This document shows, piece after piece, positions 54,445 through 62,776 of a stretch of DNA of 64,000 nucleotides. The position numbers were made by a program, and so were the translations under genes. Origin of the DNA: Arthrobacter citreus (GTDB lineage Bacteria; Actinomycetota; Actinomycetes; Actinomycetales; Micrococcaceae); contig NZ_CP151657.1 of NCBI RefSeq assembly GCF_038405225.1, positions 2,046,001 through 2,110,000 on the forward strand, written 5' to 3'. Numbering within the stretch: the first letter of the stretch is position 1; each line of letters opens with the position of its first letter. The notes beneath the pieces are model-generated. The model saw only the letters and a program-made list of their open reading frames with translations. It was not told where the DNA came from and searched no databases.

Positions 54445-55692
54445 TCAGCGCCCGCAGCGCCTGCGTGCTGCGGCCCTGGCCCACGATTCCGCCGCCAGCA
54501 CCGATTCCAGCGTCAGCGGCGCAGTGTCGGTGTGTTCGGCCAGTACGGCGGCGATCGTATCAACGATGTCTGTGAATCCGATGAGTCCGTCGTGGAACGC
54601 GTCCACGGCTTCCTCGTTGGCGGCGTTGTAGACGGCCATGCCGGTTCCGCCGGCCGCGGCGGTGCGCTTGGCCAGCGCGACGGCGGGAAAGGCCTCCTCG
54701 TCCAGCGGTTCAAAGGTCCATGAGGTCGCCTTGGACCAGTCGCAGGGTGAGGCCGCACCGGGCACCCGGTGCGGCCAGCCCATGCCCAGCGCGATCGGCA
54801 GCCGCATGTCCGGCGGGGAGGCCTGGGCAATGGTGGAGCCGTCCACGAACTGGACCATGGAGTGCACCACGGACTGCGGATGAACGACGACGTCGATCCG
54901 CTCCAGGGGCACGTCGAAGAGCAGGTGGGCTTCGATGACTTCGAGGGCCTTGTTGACCATGGACGCCGAGTTGGTGGTGACCATCCGGCCCATCTTCCAG
55001 GTGGGGTGTGCCAGTGCCTGGTCCGGTGTGACGTTGGCCAGTTCGCTGCGGGTCTTGCCGCGGAACGGGCCGCCGGAGGCAGTGACAATGAGGCGGTCCA
55101 CTTCCTGCGCCGTGCCCGAGCGCAGTGCCTGCGCCAGCGCGGAGTGTTCGGAGTCCACGGGGACCAGCTGTCCGGGAGCGGCGGCGCGCTTCACGAGTTC
55201 ACCGCCGACAATCAGGGATTCCTTGTTGGCCAGGGCCAGCAGGTGTCCGGCTGCCAGCGCAGCGAGCGTGGGCTCCAAGCCGATGGACCCGGTGATCCCG
55301 TTCAGGACCACTTCGGCTTCGGGCCAGGCGGCAATGGCCGTTGCGGCATCCTGGCCGGTGAAGAGTTCCGGATCGTAATCGGAAACCCCGGCGGCAGCGG
55401 CGGCCTCCTGCACCGCCCGGCGCAGGGTGGCGGTGTCCACGACGGCGGCACCGACGGCGGCTGCGCGCGTGTGGACCGCCTGCCGGGCGAGCAGGTCCAG
55501 GTTGGACCCGCCGGCGGCCAGGGCCACAATGGTGAACCGTTCCGGAGCGCCGTCGGCCACATCGATGGCCTGCGTGCCGATCGAGCCGGTGGAGCCCAGG
55601 AGCACCACGCGGCGCGGCACGCCCTCGGTGCTGCCAAAGGGCCGTGTAGCTGCTGCTGCGGACGGGGTGCCGGAAGACGCTGAAAGCTGCAT
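54445..55692 (-). CDS. dxr: 1-deoxy-D-xylulose-5-phosphate reductoisomerase
   Basis: The 415-residue NADPH-dependent enzyme catalyses the first committed step of the MEP pathway. [16 protein letters not shown] is the cofactor motif, [14 protein letters not shown] and [13 protein letters not shown] are the metal and substrate segments, and the C-terminal helical domain closes it. The ATG at 55692 gives the normal N-terminus with a ~25-residue Ala-rich leader. It is followed by the site-2 protease gene after 49 bp. Confidence 0.95.
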   Translation of the reverse strand: MQLSASSGTPSAAAATRPFGSTEGVPRRVVLLGSTGSIGTQAIDVADGAPERFTIVALAAGGSNLDLLARQAVHTRAAAVGAAVVDTATLRRAVQEAAAAAGVSDYDPELFTGQDAATAIAAWPEAEVVLNGITGSIGLEPTLAALAAGHLLALANKESLIVGGELVKRAAAPGQLVPVDSEHSALAQALRSGTAQEVDRLIVTASGGPFRGKTRSELANVTPDQALAHPTWKMGRMVTTNSASMVNKALEVIEAHLLFDVPLERIDVVVHPQSVVHSMVQFVDGSTIAQASPPDMRLPIALGMGWPHRVPGAASPCDWSKATSWTFEPLDEEAFPAVALAKRTAAAGGTGMAVYNAANEEAVDAFHDGLIGFTDIVDTIAAVLAEHTDTAPLTLESVLAAESWARAAARRRCGR

Positions 55693-55791
55693 GGTTCCAG
55701 TATCGCGCACCGACGCTGCCCGGGGTGTCCGGAACTGCACCGGCGCCGGCGGCGCGGGACCTCAAGCGTGCGCAGCTAAAGGCCACGGGAC

Positions 55792-56466
55792 CTAAAGCGT
55801 AATGGGAAGCGCCGCCACGGCATCCGGGATGCTCGTGGAACCGGAGACAACCGACAGCGTCTGCCGGCTGCCGCGTCCGGTGTTGATCAGCTCGGCGAGG
55901 ACGGCGGCAACATCATGCCGGGGAACGCTGCCCTGTTCCTCCGCCGGCCCCAGCTCCACCAGCCCCTCGGCCGCGTCATTGGTCAGGTGCCCCGGGCGCA
56001 GGATGGTCCAGTCCAGGTCGCGGGTCTTGAGGTCCTCTTCGGCCGCCAGTTTGGCCACGAGGTAGGCGTAGTAAACATCATCAATGCCCTCCGGCCGGGC
56101 ATCGTCCCGGACGGAATCCAGCCCCGCCGCGGAAATCTGCACAAAGCGTGACACGCCCGCCTGCTCGGCCCCGTCCGCGAGCAGCACGGCGGCGCCGCGG
56201 TCCACGCTGTCCTTGCGGGCCGCACCGCTGCCCGGCCCGGCACCGGCGGCAAACACAGCCGCATCGGCTCCGGTCAGGACCTGGATCACGTCGTCGCTGG
56301 TGCTGTTTTCCAGGTCGATGACAACCGGGGCCGCTCCGTCAGCCTCGACGTCGTCCGCCTGGTCCGGATTGCGGATCAGTCCGGCGACATCGTGGCCGTG
56401 GGCGGCCAGCAGCCGGCCCAGTTCGCGGGCAATCTGTCCATGGGCTCCTGCTATGACTATGCGCAT
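55792..56466 (-). CDS. NAD(P)-binding atypical SDR family protein
   Basis: The 224-residue protein has an N-terminal IVIAGAHGQIARELGRLL Rossmann motif, VFAAGAGPGSG, and DLDWTILRPGHLTND, as in YwnB/NmrA-type reductases and sensors. The Tyr-x-x-x-Lys of classical SDRs is replaced by Y-L-V-A-K in YAYLVAKLAAE. The substrate is unknown. The ATG at 56466 has TACCTT 6 nt upstream. Confidence 0.85.
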   Translation of the reverse strand: MRIVIAGAHGQIARELGRLLAAHGHDVAGLIRNPDQADDVEADGAAPVVIDLENSTSDDVIQVLTGADAAVFAAGAGPGSGAARKDSVDRGAAVLLADGAEQAGVSRFVQISAAGLDSVRDDARPEGIDDVYYAYLVAKLAAEEDLKTRDLDWTILRPGHLTNDAAEGLVELGPAEEQGSVPRHDVAAVLAELINTGRGSRQTLSVVSGSTSIPDAVAALPITL

Positions 56467-56472
56467 CTTACG

Positions 56473-56478
56473 AAGGTA
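56473..56478 (-). promoter_or_regulatory. -10 box for the SDR-type gene
   Basis: TACCTT on the minus strand lies 6 nt before the ATG at 56466. Confidence 0.45.
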
Positions 56479-56529
56479 GCGCAGCACCCCGGCAGCTGTC
56501 CGGAGTCAGGCAGGAAATGGAGTATTTCC

Positions 56530-57342
56530 TCAGCGTCCGGCGCGGCTCAGCGTCTGCTGGGCCTGCTTCAGCAGCGGACCATCAATCATTTCGCCGCGAA
56601 AGTTGAACACGCCGCCGTGGTTGGCCGCTTCGGCGATGACCTCAGTTGCGTAGGCAACTTCGTCGTCGGACGGCGCGTACGCGGCGCGCACCGCCGCCAC
56701 CTGCCCGGGATGGATGCAGGCCTTGGCGGCGAAACCCGACGCCGCGGCGTCGCGTGCTTCAATCTCCAGCCCGTCCGTATCCTTGATGTTGCCGTAAATC
56801 GAGTCCACGGCCCCCTTGCCAAACGCTCCGGCCACCAGCAGCACAGTGGCTCTGGCGTGCTGCGCAACCCCGCGGTAGCTGCCGTCCGGGCTTCGGCTGG
56901 ACTCGCCGCCGAGCGAAGCCACCAGGTCCTCAGCACCCCACATCAGGGCTTTCACGCACGGGACCTGCGCGATTTCCGCAGCGCGGACAACACCCAGCGC
57001 CGTTTCCACGAGCGCGACCACGGCGAAGTCCGCGAGCGCGGCGCCGATGGCCGGGGCGTCTTCGGCCTTGGCCAGCATCAGGGTCCGGTACTCAGTCTGG
57101 CGCACCGCAGCCAGGTCCTTCTCGAAGTCCCCGGTCCCCAGGGGGTTCACCCGCACGATGGTGGTGGCGGGATCCAAATCCGAAGCGGCCAGGTTTCGCC
57201 GTGCAGCCTCCTTATCGGCGGGGGCGACGGCGTCCTCCAGGTCCAGGATCACTGCGTCGGCGCGGTCGGCGGCCTTGGCAAACCGTTCGGGGCGGTCCGC
57301 CGGGCAGAACAGCAGGGCAGGTCCCATGGGGAATGTTGTCAC
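56530..57342 (-). CDS. CitE-type beta-hydroxyacyl-CoA lyase
   Basis: The 270-residue HpcH/HpaI-CitE protein contains ALLFCPADRPERFAKA and ILDLEDAVAP, with the Arg and Glu/Asp metal ligands, and ALMWGAEDLVASLG. In Mycobacterium tuberculosis the protein in the same gene company (Rv2498c) cleaves (R)-3-hydroxy-3-methylglutaryl-CoA; this is inferred for the present protein. The GTG start has AAGGAG 8 nt upstream. It is the last gene of the branched-acyl-CoA cluster. Confidence 0.85.
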   Translation of the reverse strand: MTTFPMGPALLFCPADRPERFAKAADRADAVILDLEDAVAPADKEAARRNLAASDLDPATTIVRVNPLGTGDFEKDLAAVRQTEYRTLMLAKAEDAPAIGAALADFAVVALVETALGVVRAAEIAQVPCVKALMWGAEDLVASLGGESSRSPDGSYRGVAQHARATVLLVAGAFGKGAVDSIYGNIKDTDGLEIEARDAAASGFAAKACIHPGQVAAVRAAYAPSDDEVAYATEVIAEAANHGGVFNFRGEMIDGPLLKQAQQTLSRAGR

Positions 57343-57414
57343 GCGGGTATCTCCTTCACGTCCGGGGTTTGGGTCCAATCTATCTGCCGGCCCATCTGTC
57401 GGCGCAGGCGCGGC

Positions 57415-57948
57415 TCACGGCAGCTGCTGCTCGCCCGCTGCCCGCGTCCAGACCAGTGCGGTCCGCGTGCAGCGCCCCACCACGTCACCGTTTTGGTTCC
57501 TGCCCGTGTGCGCCAGCGTGATAATTCCCTGCCCGGGCCGGGAGGAGGACAGCCGCTTCTGGATCACCTCGGTGTCCGTATACAGGGTGTCCCCGTGGAA
57601 GAGGGGGTGCGGGAAGCTGATCTCTCCGAGGCCCAGCTGCGCCACCAGGGTGCCCTGCGTCAGCTGCCCCACGGACTGGCCCACCATGGTGGCCAGGGTG
57701 AACATGGAGTTCACCAGCCGCTGCCCAAACGGCTGCCCGGCGCTGTACGCGGCGTCCAGATGCAGGCCCTGGGTGTTCATGGTCAGGGTGGTGAACAGGA
57801 CGTTGTCCGCTTCGGTCACGGTGCGTCCGGGACGGTGCCGGTAGACGGCCTCCGGCTCGAACTCCTCGAACCACAGCCCGCGCTGTTCGATGATCCGCGG
57901 CGCCATTGCCAGCTCCTCGGTCCCGGCGTCGGGCTCCTCATACGTCAA
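57415..57948 (-). CDS. MaoC-type hydratase
   Basis: The 177-residue hot-dog-fold protein has an N-domain with [18 protein letters not shown] and the hydratase-like segments [21 protein letters not shown]. The start is TTG inside the end of scoB with GGAGG 6 nt upstream. In the cluster it is the best candidate for hydrating methylglutaconyl-CoA; this is inferred from context. Confidence 0.85.
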   Translation of the reverse strand: MTYEEPDAGTEELAMAPRIIEQRGLWFEEFEPEAVYRHRPGRTVTEADNVLFTTLTMNTQGLHLDAAYSAGQPFGQRLVNSMFTLATMVGQSVGQLTQGTLVAQLGLGEISFPHPLFHGDTLYTDTEVIQKRLSSSRPGQGIITLAHTGRNQNGDVVGRCTRTALVWTRAAGEQQLP

Positions 57949-58579
57949 GGGAAACCTCCAGGGGTGCTCCGGTGGCCGCCACCACTTCCTCCACGCTGAC
58001 GCCGGGCGCCGTTTCGCGCAGGATCAGTCCCTCGGGGCCCACCTCGATGACGGCGAGGTCGGTGACAATCAGGTCCACGCAGGCGCGCCCGGTCAGCGGG
58101 AGGGAACACTCGGCCACGATCTTCGGATTGCCGCTGCGGTCCGTGTGGTCCATCATCACGATCAGCCGCTTGGCCCCGAACACAAGGTCCATGGCTCCGC
58201 CCATGCCCTTGACCATTTTCCCGGGGATCATCCAGTTGGCCAGGTCCCCGTTGGCCGCCACTTCCATGGCTCCGAGCACGGCCACGTCCACGTGCCCGCC
58301 GCGCACCATGCCAAAGGACGCCGCGGAGTCGAAGAACGATGCGCCGGAGTTCACCGTGACGGTTTCCTTCCCGGCGTTGATCAGGTCCGGATCCAACTGG
58401 TCCTCAGTGGGATAGGGGCCGACGCCGAGCACCCCGTTTTCGGAATGCAGCACCACTTCCACGCCCTCGGGGATGTAGTTGGGAATCAGCGTGGGCATGC
58501 CGATGCCGAGGTTGACGTACTGTCCGTTTTCCAGCTCGCGGGCCACGCGGGCGGCGAGTTCATAGCGGGTCAGTGCCAT
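57938..58579 (-). CDS. scoB: 3-oxoacid CoA-transferase subunit B
   Basis: The 213-residue subunit contains [15 protein letters not shown] and [12 protein letters not shown], with the catalytic Glu in SENG. It pairs with the upstream subunit A; the ATG lies 1 bp after that gene's stop. It activates acetoacetate to acetoacetyl-CoA with succinyl-CoA by family analogy. maoC overlaps its 3' end by 11 bp. Confidence 0.93.
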   Translation of the reverse strand: MALTRYELAARVARELENGQYVNLGIGMPTLIPNYIPEGVEVVLHSENGVLGVGPYPTEDQLDPDLINAGKETVTVNSGASFFDSAASFGMVRGGHVDVAVLGAMEVAANGDLANWMIPGKMVKGMGGAMDLVFGAKRLIVMMDHTDRSGNPKIVAECSLPLTGRACVDLIVTDLAVIEVGPEGLILRETAPGVSVEEVVAATGAPLEVSLDV

Positions 58580-58580
58580 G

Positions 58581-59345
58581 TCAGGAGTCCTTTCCGGCGG
58601 GCGTGACGGTGCGCTTTTCGATGCGTTTCTCTCCCGGGCCGGCATGCACCACCCGCTGGACAAAGATCCCGGGTACGTGCACGGACGCAGGATCAAGCTC
58701 GCCCGGTTCCACCAGCTCCTCCACCTCGGCGATGGTGATGCGTCCGGCCATGGCGCAGAGCGGGTTGAAGTTCATGGCGCTGGCATGGAACACCAGGTTG
58801 CCGTGCCGGTCCCCCTTCCAGGCGTGGACCAGCGCGAAGTCCGGCGTCAGGGACTCCTCGAGCACATACTCCGCGCCGCCGAACGTGCGCACTTCCTTGG
58901 GCTCCGAAGCCTGCAGGACCCCGCCCTCGCCGTCGTACTTCTGCGGCAGCCCGCCCTCGCTGACCTGGGTGCCAACCCCGGCGGTGGTGTAGAAGGCGGG
59001 AATGCCCGCACCGCCCGCGCGCAGCTTTTCCGCCAGGGTGCCCTGCGGGGTCAGGATGACCTCCAGCTCCCCGGCCAGGAACTGGCGGGCGAACTCCTTG
59101 TTCTCGCCCACGTAGGAGCTGACGGTTCGGCGGATGCGGTGATCCGCCAGCAGCCGGCCGAGTCCCCAGTCATCCACGCCGCAGTTGTTGCTGACGGTTT
59201 CCAGGTCCCCCGCGCCCTGGTCATGCAGGGCGTCGATCAGTGTCACCGGGATGCCGCACAGTCCAAAGCCGCCCACGGCCAGGGACGCCCCGTGCGGAAT
59301 GTCGGCCACCGCAGCGGCTGCCGTGGGTATCACTTTGTCTATCAT
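58581..59345 (-). CDS. scoA: 3-oxoacid CoA-transferase subunit A
   Basis: The 254-residue subunit contains the glycine-rich [14 protein letters not shown] and [11 protein letters not shown] segments. It forms a heteromer with subunit B. The ATG at 59345 is preceded by a GGATGGATCG stretch; the upstream frame is shadow. It lies 90 bp after the acyl-CoA dehydrogenase gene, with a hairpin in between. Confidence 0.93.
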   Translation of the reverse strand: MIDKVIPTAAAAVADIPHGASLAVGGFGLCGIPVTLIDALHDQGAGDLETVSNNCGVDDWGLGRLLADHRIRRTVSSYVGENKEFARQFLAGELEVILTPQGTLAEKLRAGGAGIPAFYTTAGVGTQVSEGGLPQKYDGEGGVLQASEPKEVRTFGGAEYVLEESLTPDFALVHAWKGDRHGNLVFHASAMNFNPLCAMAGRITIAEVEELVEPGELDPASVHVPGIFVQRVVHAGPGEKRIEKRTVTPAGKDS

Positions 59346-59400
59346 CGATCCATCCGTTCGTTCGTCTCCGTTGACCAACCTGCCGCCGCCGTCACCGGCA

Positions 59401-59430
59401 GCGGACACCGGCACCCGGTGCCCGGTCCGC
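59401..59430. terminator. Hairpin between the dehydrogenase gene and scoA
   Basis: GCGGAC and GTCCGC arms enclose an inner GGCA/TGCC stem. It may partially terminate or process the message between the two halves of the operon. Confidence 0.35.
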
Positions 59431-59435
59431 CTATC

Positions 59436-60611
59436 CTAGAGCCCCAGTTCGCGGGCAATGAGCATCAGCTGGACTTCGGTGGTGCCCTCGCCCACTTCGA
59501 GGATCTTGGAGTCGCGGTAGTGGCGGGCCACCCGGAACTCGTTGATGAAGCCGTAACCGCCGAAAATCTGTGTCGCGTCGCGGGCGTTGTCCATCGCCGC
59601 CTCGCCAGCCACCAGCTTGGCCATGGCGGCCTGCGTCTTGAACGGCTTGCCGGCCAGCATCCGGGCCGCTGCGTCATAATAGGCCAGCCGGGCGGTGTGG
59701 GCCCGGGTCTGCATGCGGGCGATCTTGAAGGAAATGGCCTGGTTGGTGCCGATGGCCGCGCCGAAGGCCTGCCGCTCCTTGGCGTAGCGCAGCGCCTCCT
59801 CCACGCATCCCTGCGCGGCGCCCGTGGCCAGCGCGGCAATCGCGATGCGCCCCTCGTCCAGGATCTGCAGGAAGTTGGCAAACCCGCGGCCCTCGGCGCC
59901 GAGCAGGTTCGCCTCCGGTACCCGGACGTTGTCCAAGGTCAGCGGATGCGTGTCCGAGGCGTTCCAGCCCACCTTGTTGTAGGCCTTTTCGGCGGTGAAG
60001 CCCGCCGTGTCGGTGGGCACCAGGATGGTGGAGATCTGCTTCTTGACCTTGGTGCCGCCGCTGCCGTCCGGAATTTCGGTGCTGCCGGTGACCGCCGTGA
60101 CGGTGACCAGGCGGGTGATGTCGGTGCCGGAATTGGTGATGAATTCCTTGGTCCCGTTGATGACCCACTCCCCGTTGTCCCGGTGGGCGTTGGTGCGGGT
60201 GCCGCCGGCGTCGGATCCGGCCTCGCTTTCGGTCAGGCCGAAGCCGGCGAGCGCCTCACCGGAGGCGAGCATCGGCAGCCACTGCTGCTTCTGTTCCTCG
60301 GTGCCGAACCGGTACAGCGGCATGGCCCCGAGCGAGACCCCGGCCTCCAGGGTGATCGCCACGGACTGGTCCACCCGGGCAAGCTGTTCCAGGGCCAGCG
60401 CCAGGGCGAAGTAGTCTCCGCCCATGCCGCCGTATTCCTCCGGGAAGGGCAGCCCGAACAGCCCCATCTCCCCCATCTGTGCCACCACCTTGTAGGGGAA
60501 GCTGTGCTCCTCGTCGTGCTGCGCTGAGACCGGGGCAACCACGGTGTCCGCGAAGTCACGGACCGTATCCACCAGGTCCTGGTAGTCCTCGCTGAGTTCA
60601 AAGTCCGGCAT
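59436..60611 (-). CDS. Acyl-CoA dehydrogenase (probably branched-chain, FadE19-like)
   Basis: The 391-residue flavoenzyme contains GFGLTESEAGSD, FITNSGTDI, and the C-terminal HYRDSKILEVGEGTTEVQ, where Glu of GEGT (about residue 375) is the catalytic base at the usual position. The alternative base position of mammalian isovaleryl-CoA dehydrogenase is not occupied (LDEGRIAI). Its place next to acyl-CoA carboxylase genes suggests isovaleryl- or 2-methylbutyryl-CoA as substrate. AAAGGAG lies 6 nt before the ATG. Confidence 0.93.
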   Translation of the reverse strand: MPDFELSEDYQDLVDTVRDFADTVVAPVSAQHDEEHSFPYKVVAQMGEMGLFGLPFPEEYGGMGGDYFALALALEQLARVDQSVAITLEAGVSLGAMPLYRFGTEEQKQQWLPMLASGEALAGFGLTESEAGSDAGGTRTNAHRDNGEWVINGTKEFITNSGTDITRLVTVTAVTGSTEIPDGSGGTKVKKQISTILVPTDTAGFTAEKAYNKVGWNASDTHPLTLDNVRVPEANLLGAEGRGFANFLQILDEGRIAIAALATGAAQGCVEEALRYAKERQAFGAAIGTNQAISFKIARMQTRAHTARLAYYDAAARMLAGKPFKTQAAMAKLVAGEAAMDNARDATQIFGGYGFINEFRVARHYRDSKILEVGEGTTEVQLMLIARELGL

Positions 60612-60643
60612 GTCCTGCTCCTTTGGGAAGGCGTTGTTCAGGT

Positions 60644-62770
60644 TTACTGAGTGATCGGTCCGGTGCTGCTAACTGCTGCAGTGACGGGTTCAGCGTCCGT
60701 GGTGCCCCGTTCCGTGTCGGGGGTGACCACGGCCAGCACCTGCTCGGCCTTGACCAGGTCACCGGGCCTCAGGTTCATTGACACCGTGCCGCTGACGGGA
60801 GCGGTGAGCTGGTGTTCCATCTTCATGGCCTCCACGCTCAGCAGCGGCTGGCCCGCGGTGACCCGCTCGCCGTCGGCCACTGCCACGGCGGTCACGGTAC
60901 CGGGCATCGGCGAGCGCAGCACCGGGTCCGCGGCGCCGGCAGCCCGCCCGGCCGCGGCGCGTTCCGCGGCCAGCAGCTCGGCCCGGGTCCGCAGCCGCAG
61001 CTCCGCGGCATATCCTCCATCGGCAACCCACACCGTGCCGCCGGCCGCCCCGGCGGTGTCCCCCGTTGGCCCGGGCGCCACCGCCAGGGTGACCGGATGC
61101 ATCACGCCGTCGAGCGTCACCAGGGCGCGGTCCCCGTCCCGCCGCAGTGATGCGCGGCGCTGCGGCCCTCCATTGATGCTGAGAAGGGTGTCGGACGCGG
61201 TTCCGCTCAGGGTGGCGACGTCGTCGTCGGCCCCCGGGGAGGCAGCGGCAAAGGTAAGGGTGAGCGGCTGCCGGGCACCCATCCGCCAGCCGTCAGCGCG
61301 CCGCCAGGGCGAGCGCTCCGCGGTCCGGGACGTGCCAGGCGCAGCCAAGGCCGCCGCCTGCACCAGCGCCGCAGCCGCCAGTTCCGGTTCCGAGGGGCTG
61401 CGGAACTGAAGCCCGGGCAGCTTGCGCTCAATCATGGTGGTGTCCAGCCGCCCGGCCCTCACGTCCGGATCGTTGATCAGCAGGCGCAGGTACTCGGTGT
61501 TGGTTCCAATGCCCAGGATCAGGGTCTGCGCCAGGGCAGCGTCCAGCCGGTCCAGTGCCGTTTCCCGGTCCGGGCCCCAGGCGATGACCTTGGCCAGCAT
61601 CGGATCGTAGCTCGAGGACACCGTCAAACCCTCCAGCAGGGAAGAATCCACGCGGATCCCCTCCCCCGCTGGCTCACGCAGTGAATGGACCCGGCCGGAG
61701 GTGGGCAGGAAGTCCCGTGCCGGGTTCTCGGCATACACGCGGGCCTCCACGGCGTGACCGGTCAGCCGGACATCGGCCTGGGCCAGCTGCAGCTTTTCTC
61801 CGGCCGCGATGCGGATCTGTTCCTCCACCAGGTCCAGCCCGGTGACCATTTCCGTTACCGGATGCTCCACCTGCAGCCGGGTGTTCATTTCCATGAAGAA
61901 GAACTCGCCGGGCGAGGCGTCGGAGACGAGGAACTCCACCGTTCCGGCGCCCGTGTAGTCCACCGACCGGGCCGCTTCGCAGGCAGCTTCGCCGATCCGG
62001 GCCCGGGTGGTCCCGTCCAGCAGCATGGACGGTGCCTCCTCGATGACCTTCTGGTGGCGGCGCTGCAGGGAACACTCGCGCTCCCCCAGGTGGATCACGT
62101 TGCCGTGCGTATCGGCCAGGATCTGCACCTCAATGTGCCGGGGCACGCTGATCAGCCGTTCCAGGAACAGGGTGTCATCACCGAAAGCTGACGCGGCAAC
62201 CCGGCGGGCTGTCGGCAGCACGGCCGGCAGGTCCTCTGCCCTCTCCACCGCATGCATGCCCTTTCCGCCGCCGCCGGCCGATGGCTTGATCAACAGCGGA
62301 AACCCGATATCCGCGGCCGCCGCTATCAGCTGCCCGTCGCTCAGGCCTGGCTCGGCAATGCCGGGCACCACGGGCACTCCGTGGGATGAGACGTGGTTCT
62401 TGGAGCGGATCTTGTCCCCCATCACGTCGAGGGCATTCACCCCGGGGCCAATGAAGACAATCCCGGCGGCTTCCAGCGCCCGGGCGAAATCGGCGCTTTC
62501 GCTGAGGAACCCGTAGCCGGGATGCACAGCCTGGGCTCCGGTGGCCCGGCAGGCGGCCAGGACGGCCTCCACGTTGAGGTAGCTTTCCCGCGGGGCGGCC
62601 GGACCGAGCCGGACGGCAACGTCGGCCTCGCGCACGTGCCGGGCGCCGGCGTCGTCGTCGCTGTAGACGGCCGCGGAGCGGATGCCCAGCCGGCGCAGGG
62701 TGGCAATGATCCGGCAGGCAATTTCGCCGCGGTTGGCCACGAGGACGGTGTCAAAAAGTGCGTTGGTCAT
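60644..62770 (-). CDS. Acyl-CoA carboxylase biotin-containing alpha subunit (AccA1/MCC type)
   Basis: The 708-residue protein has biotin carboxylase (1-450) with KPSAGGGGKGMHAV, EMNTRLQVEHPVTEMV and the ATP-grasp fold, then a linker domain and a C-terminal biotinyl domain with SVEAMKMEH. The likely substrate is 3-methylcrotonyl-CoA given the neighbours. It follows the beta subunit gene by 6 bp. The start ATG lies close to the upstream stop. Confidence 0.94.
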   Translation of the reverse strand: MTNALFDTVLVANRGEIACRIIATLRRLGIRSAAVYSDDDAGARHVREADVAVRLGPAAPRESYLNVEAVLAACRATGAQAVHPGYGFLSESADFARALEAAGIVFIGPGVNALDVMGDKIRSKNHVSSHGVPVVPGIAEPGLSDGQLIAAAADIGFPLLIKPSAGGGGKGMHAVERAEDLPAVLPTARRVAASAFGDDTLFLERLISVPRHIEVQILADTHGNVIHLGERECSLQRRHQKVIEEAPSMLLDGTTRARIGEAACEAARSVDYTGAGTVEFLVSDASPGEFFFMEMNTRLQVEHPVTEMVTGLDLVEEQIRIAAGEKLQLAQADVRLTGHAVEARVYAENPARDFLPTSGRVHSLREPAGEGIRVDSSLLEGLTVSSSYDPMLAKVIAWGPDRETALDRLDAALAQTLILGIGTNTEYLRLLINDPDVRAGRLDTTMIERKLPGLQFRSPSEPELAAAALVQAAALAAPGTSRTAERSPWRRADGWRMGARQPLTLTFAAASPGADDDVATLSGTASDTLLSINGGPQRRASLRRDGDRALVTLDGVMHPVTLAVAPGPTGDTAGAAGGTVWVADGGYAAELRLRTRAELLAAERAAAGRAAGAADPVLRSPMPGTVTAVAVADGERVTAGQPLLSVEAMKMEHQLTAPVSGTVSMNLRPGDLVKAEQVLAVVTPDTERGTTDAEPVTAAVSSTGPITQ

Positions 62771-62776
62771 GTCCGC

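Noticed and set aside
56130-56142. Third copy of the dispersed repeat (AATCTGCAC)
   Set aside because: Only nine bases match and they lie within a coding sequence; this is chance.
52467-60527. Long plus-strand frames opposite the site-2 protease (52467-54431) and opposite the dehydrogenase/CoA transferase genes (58578-60527)
   Set aside because: Both run antisense to well-supported genes and show shadow composition.
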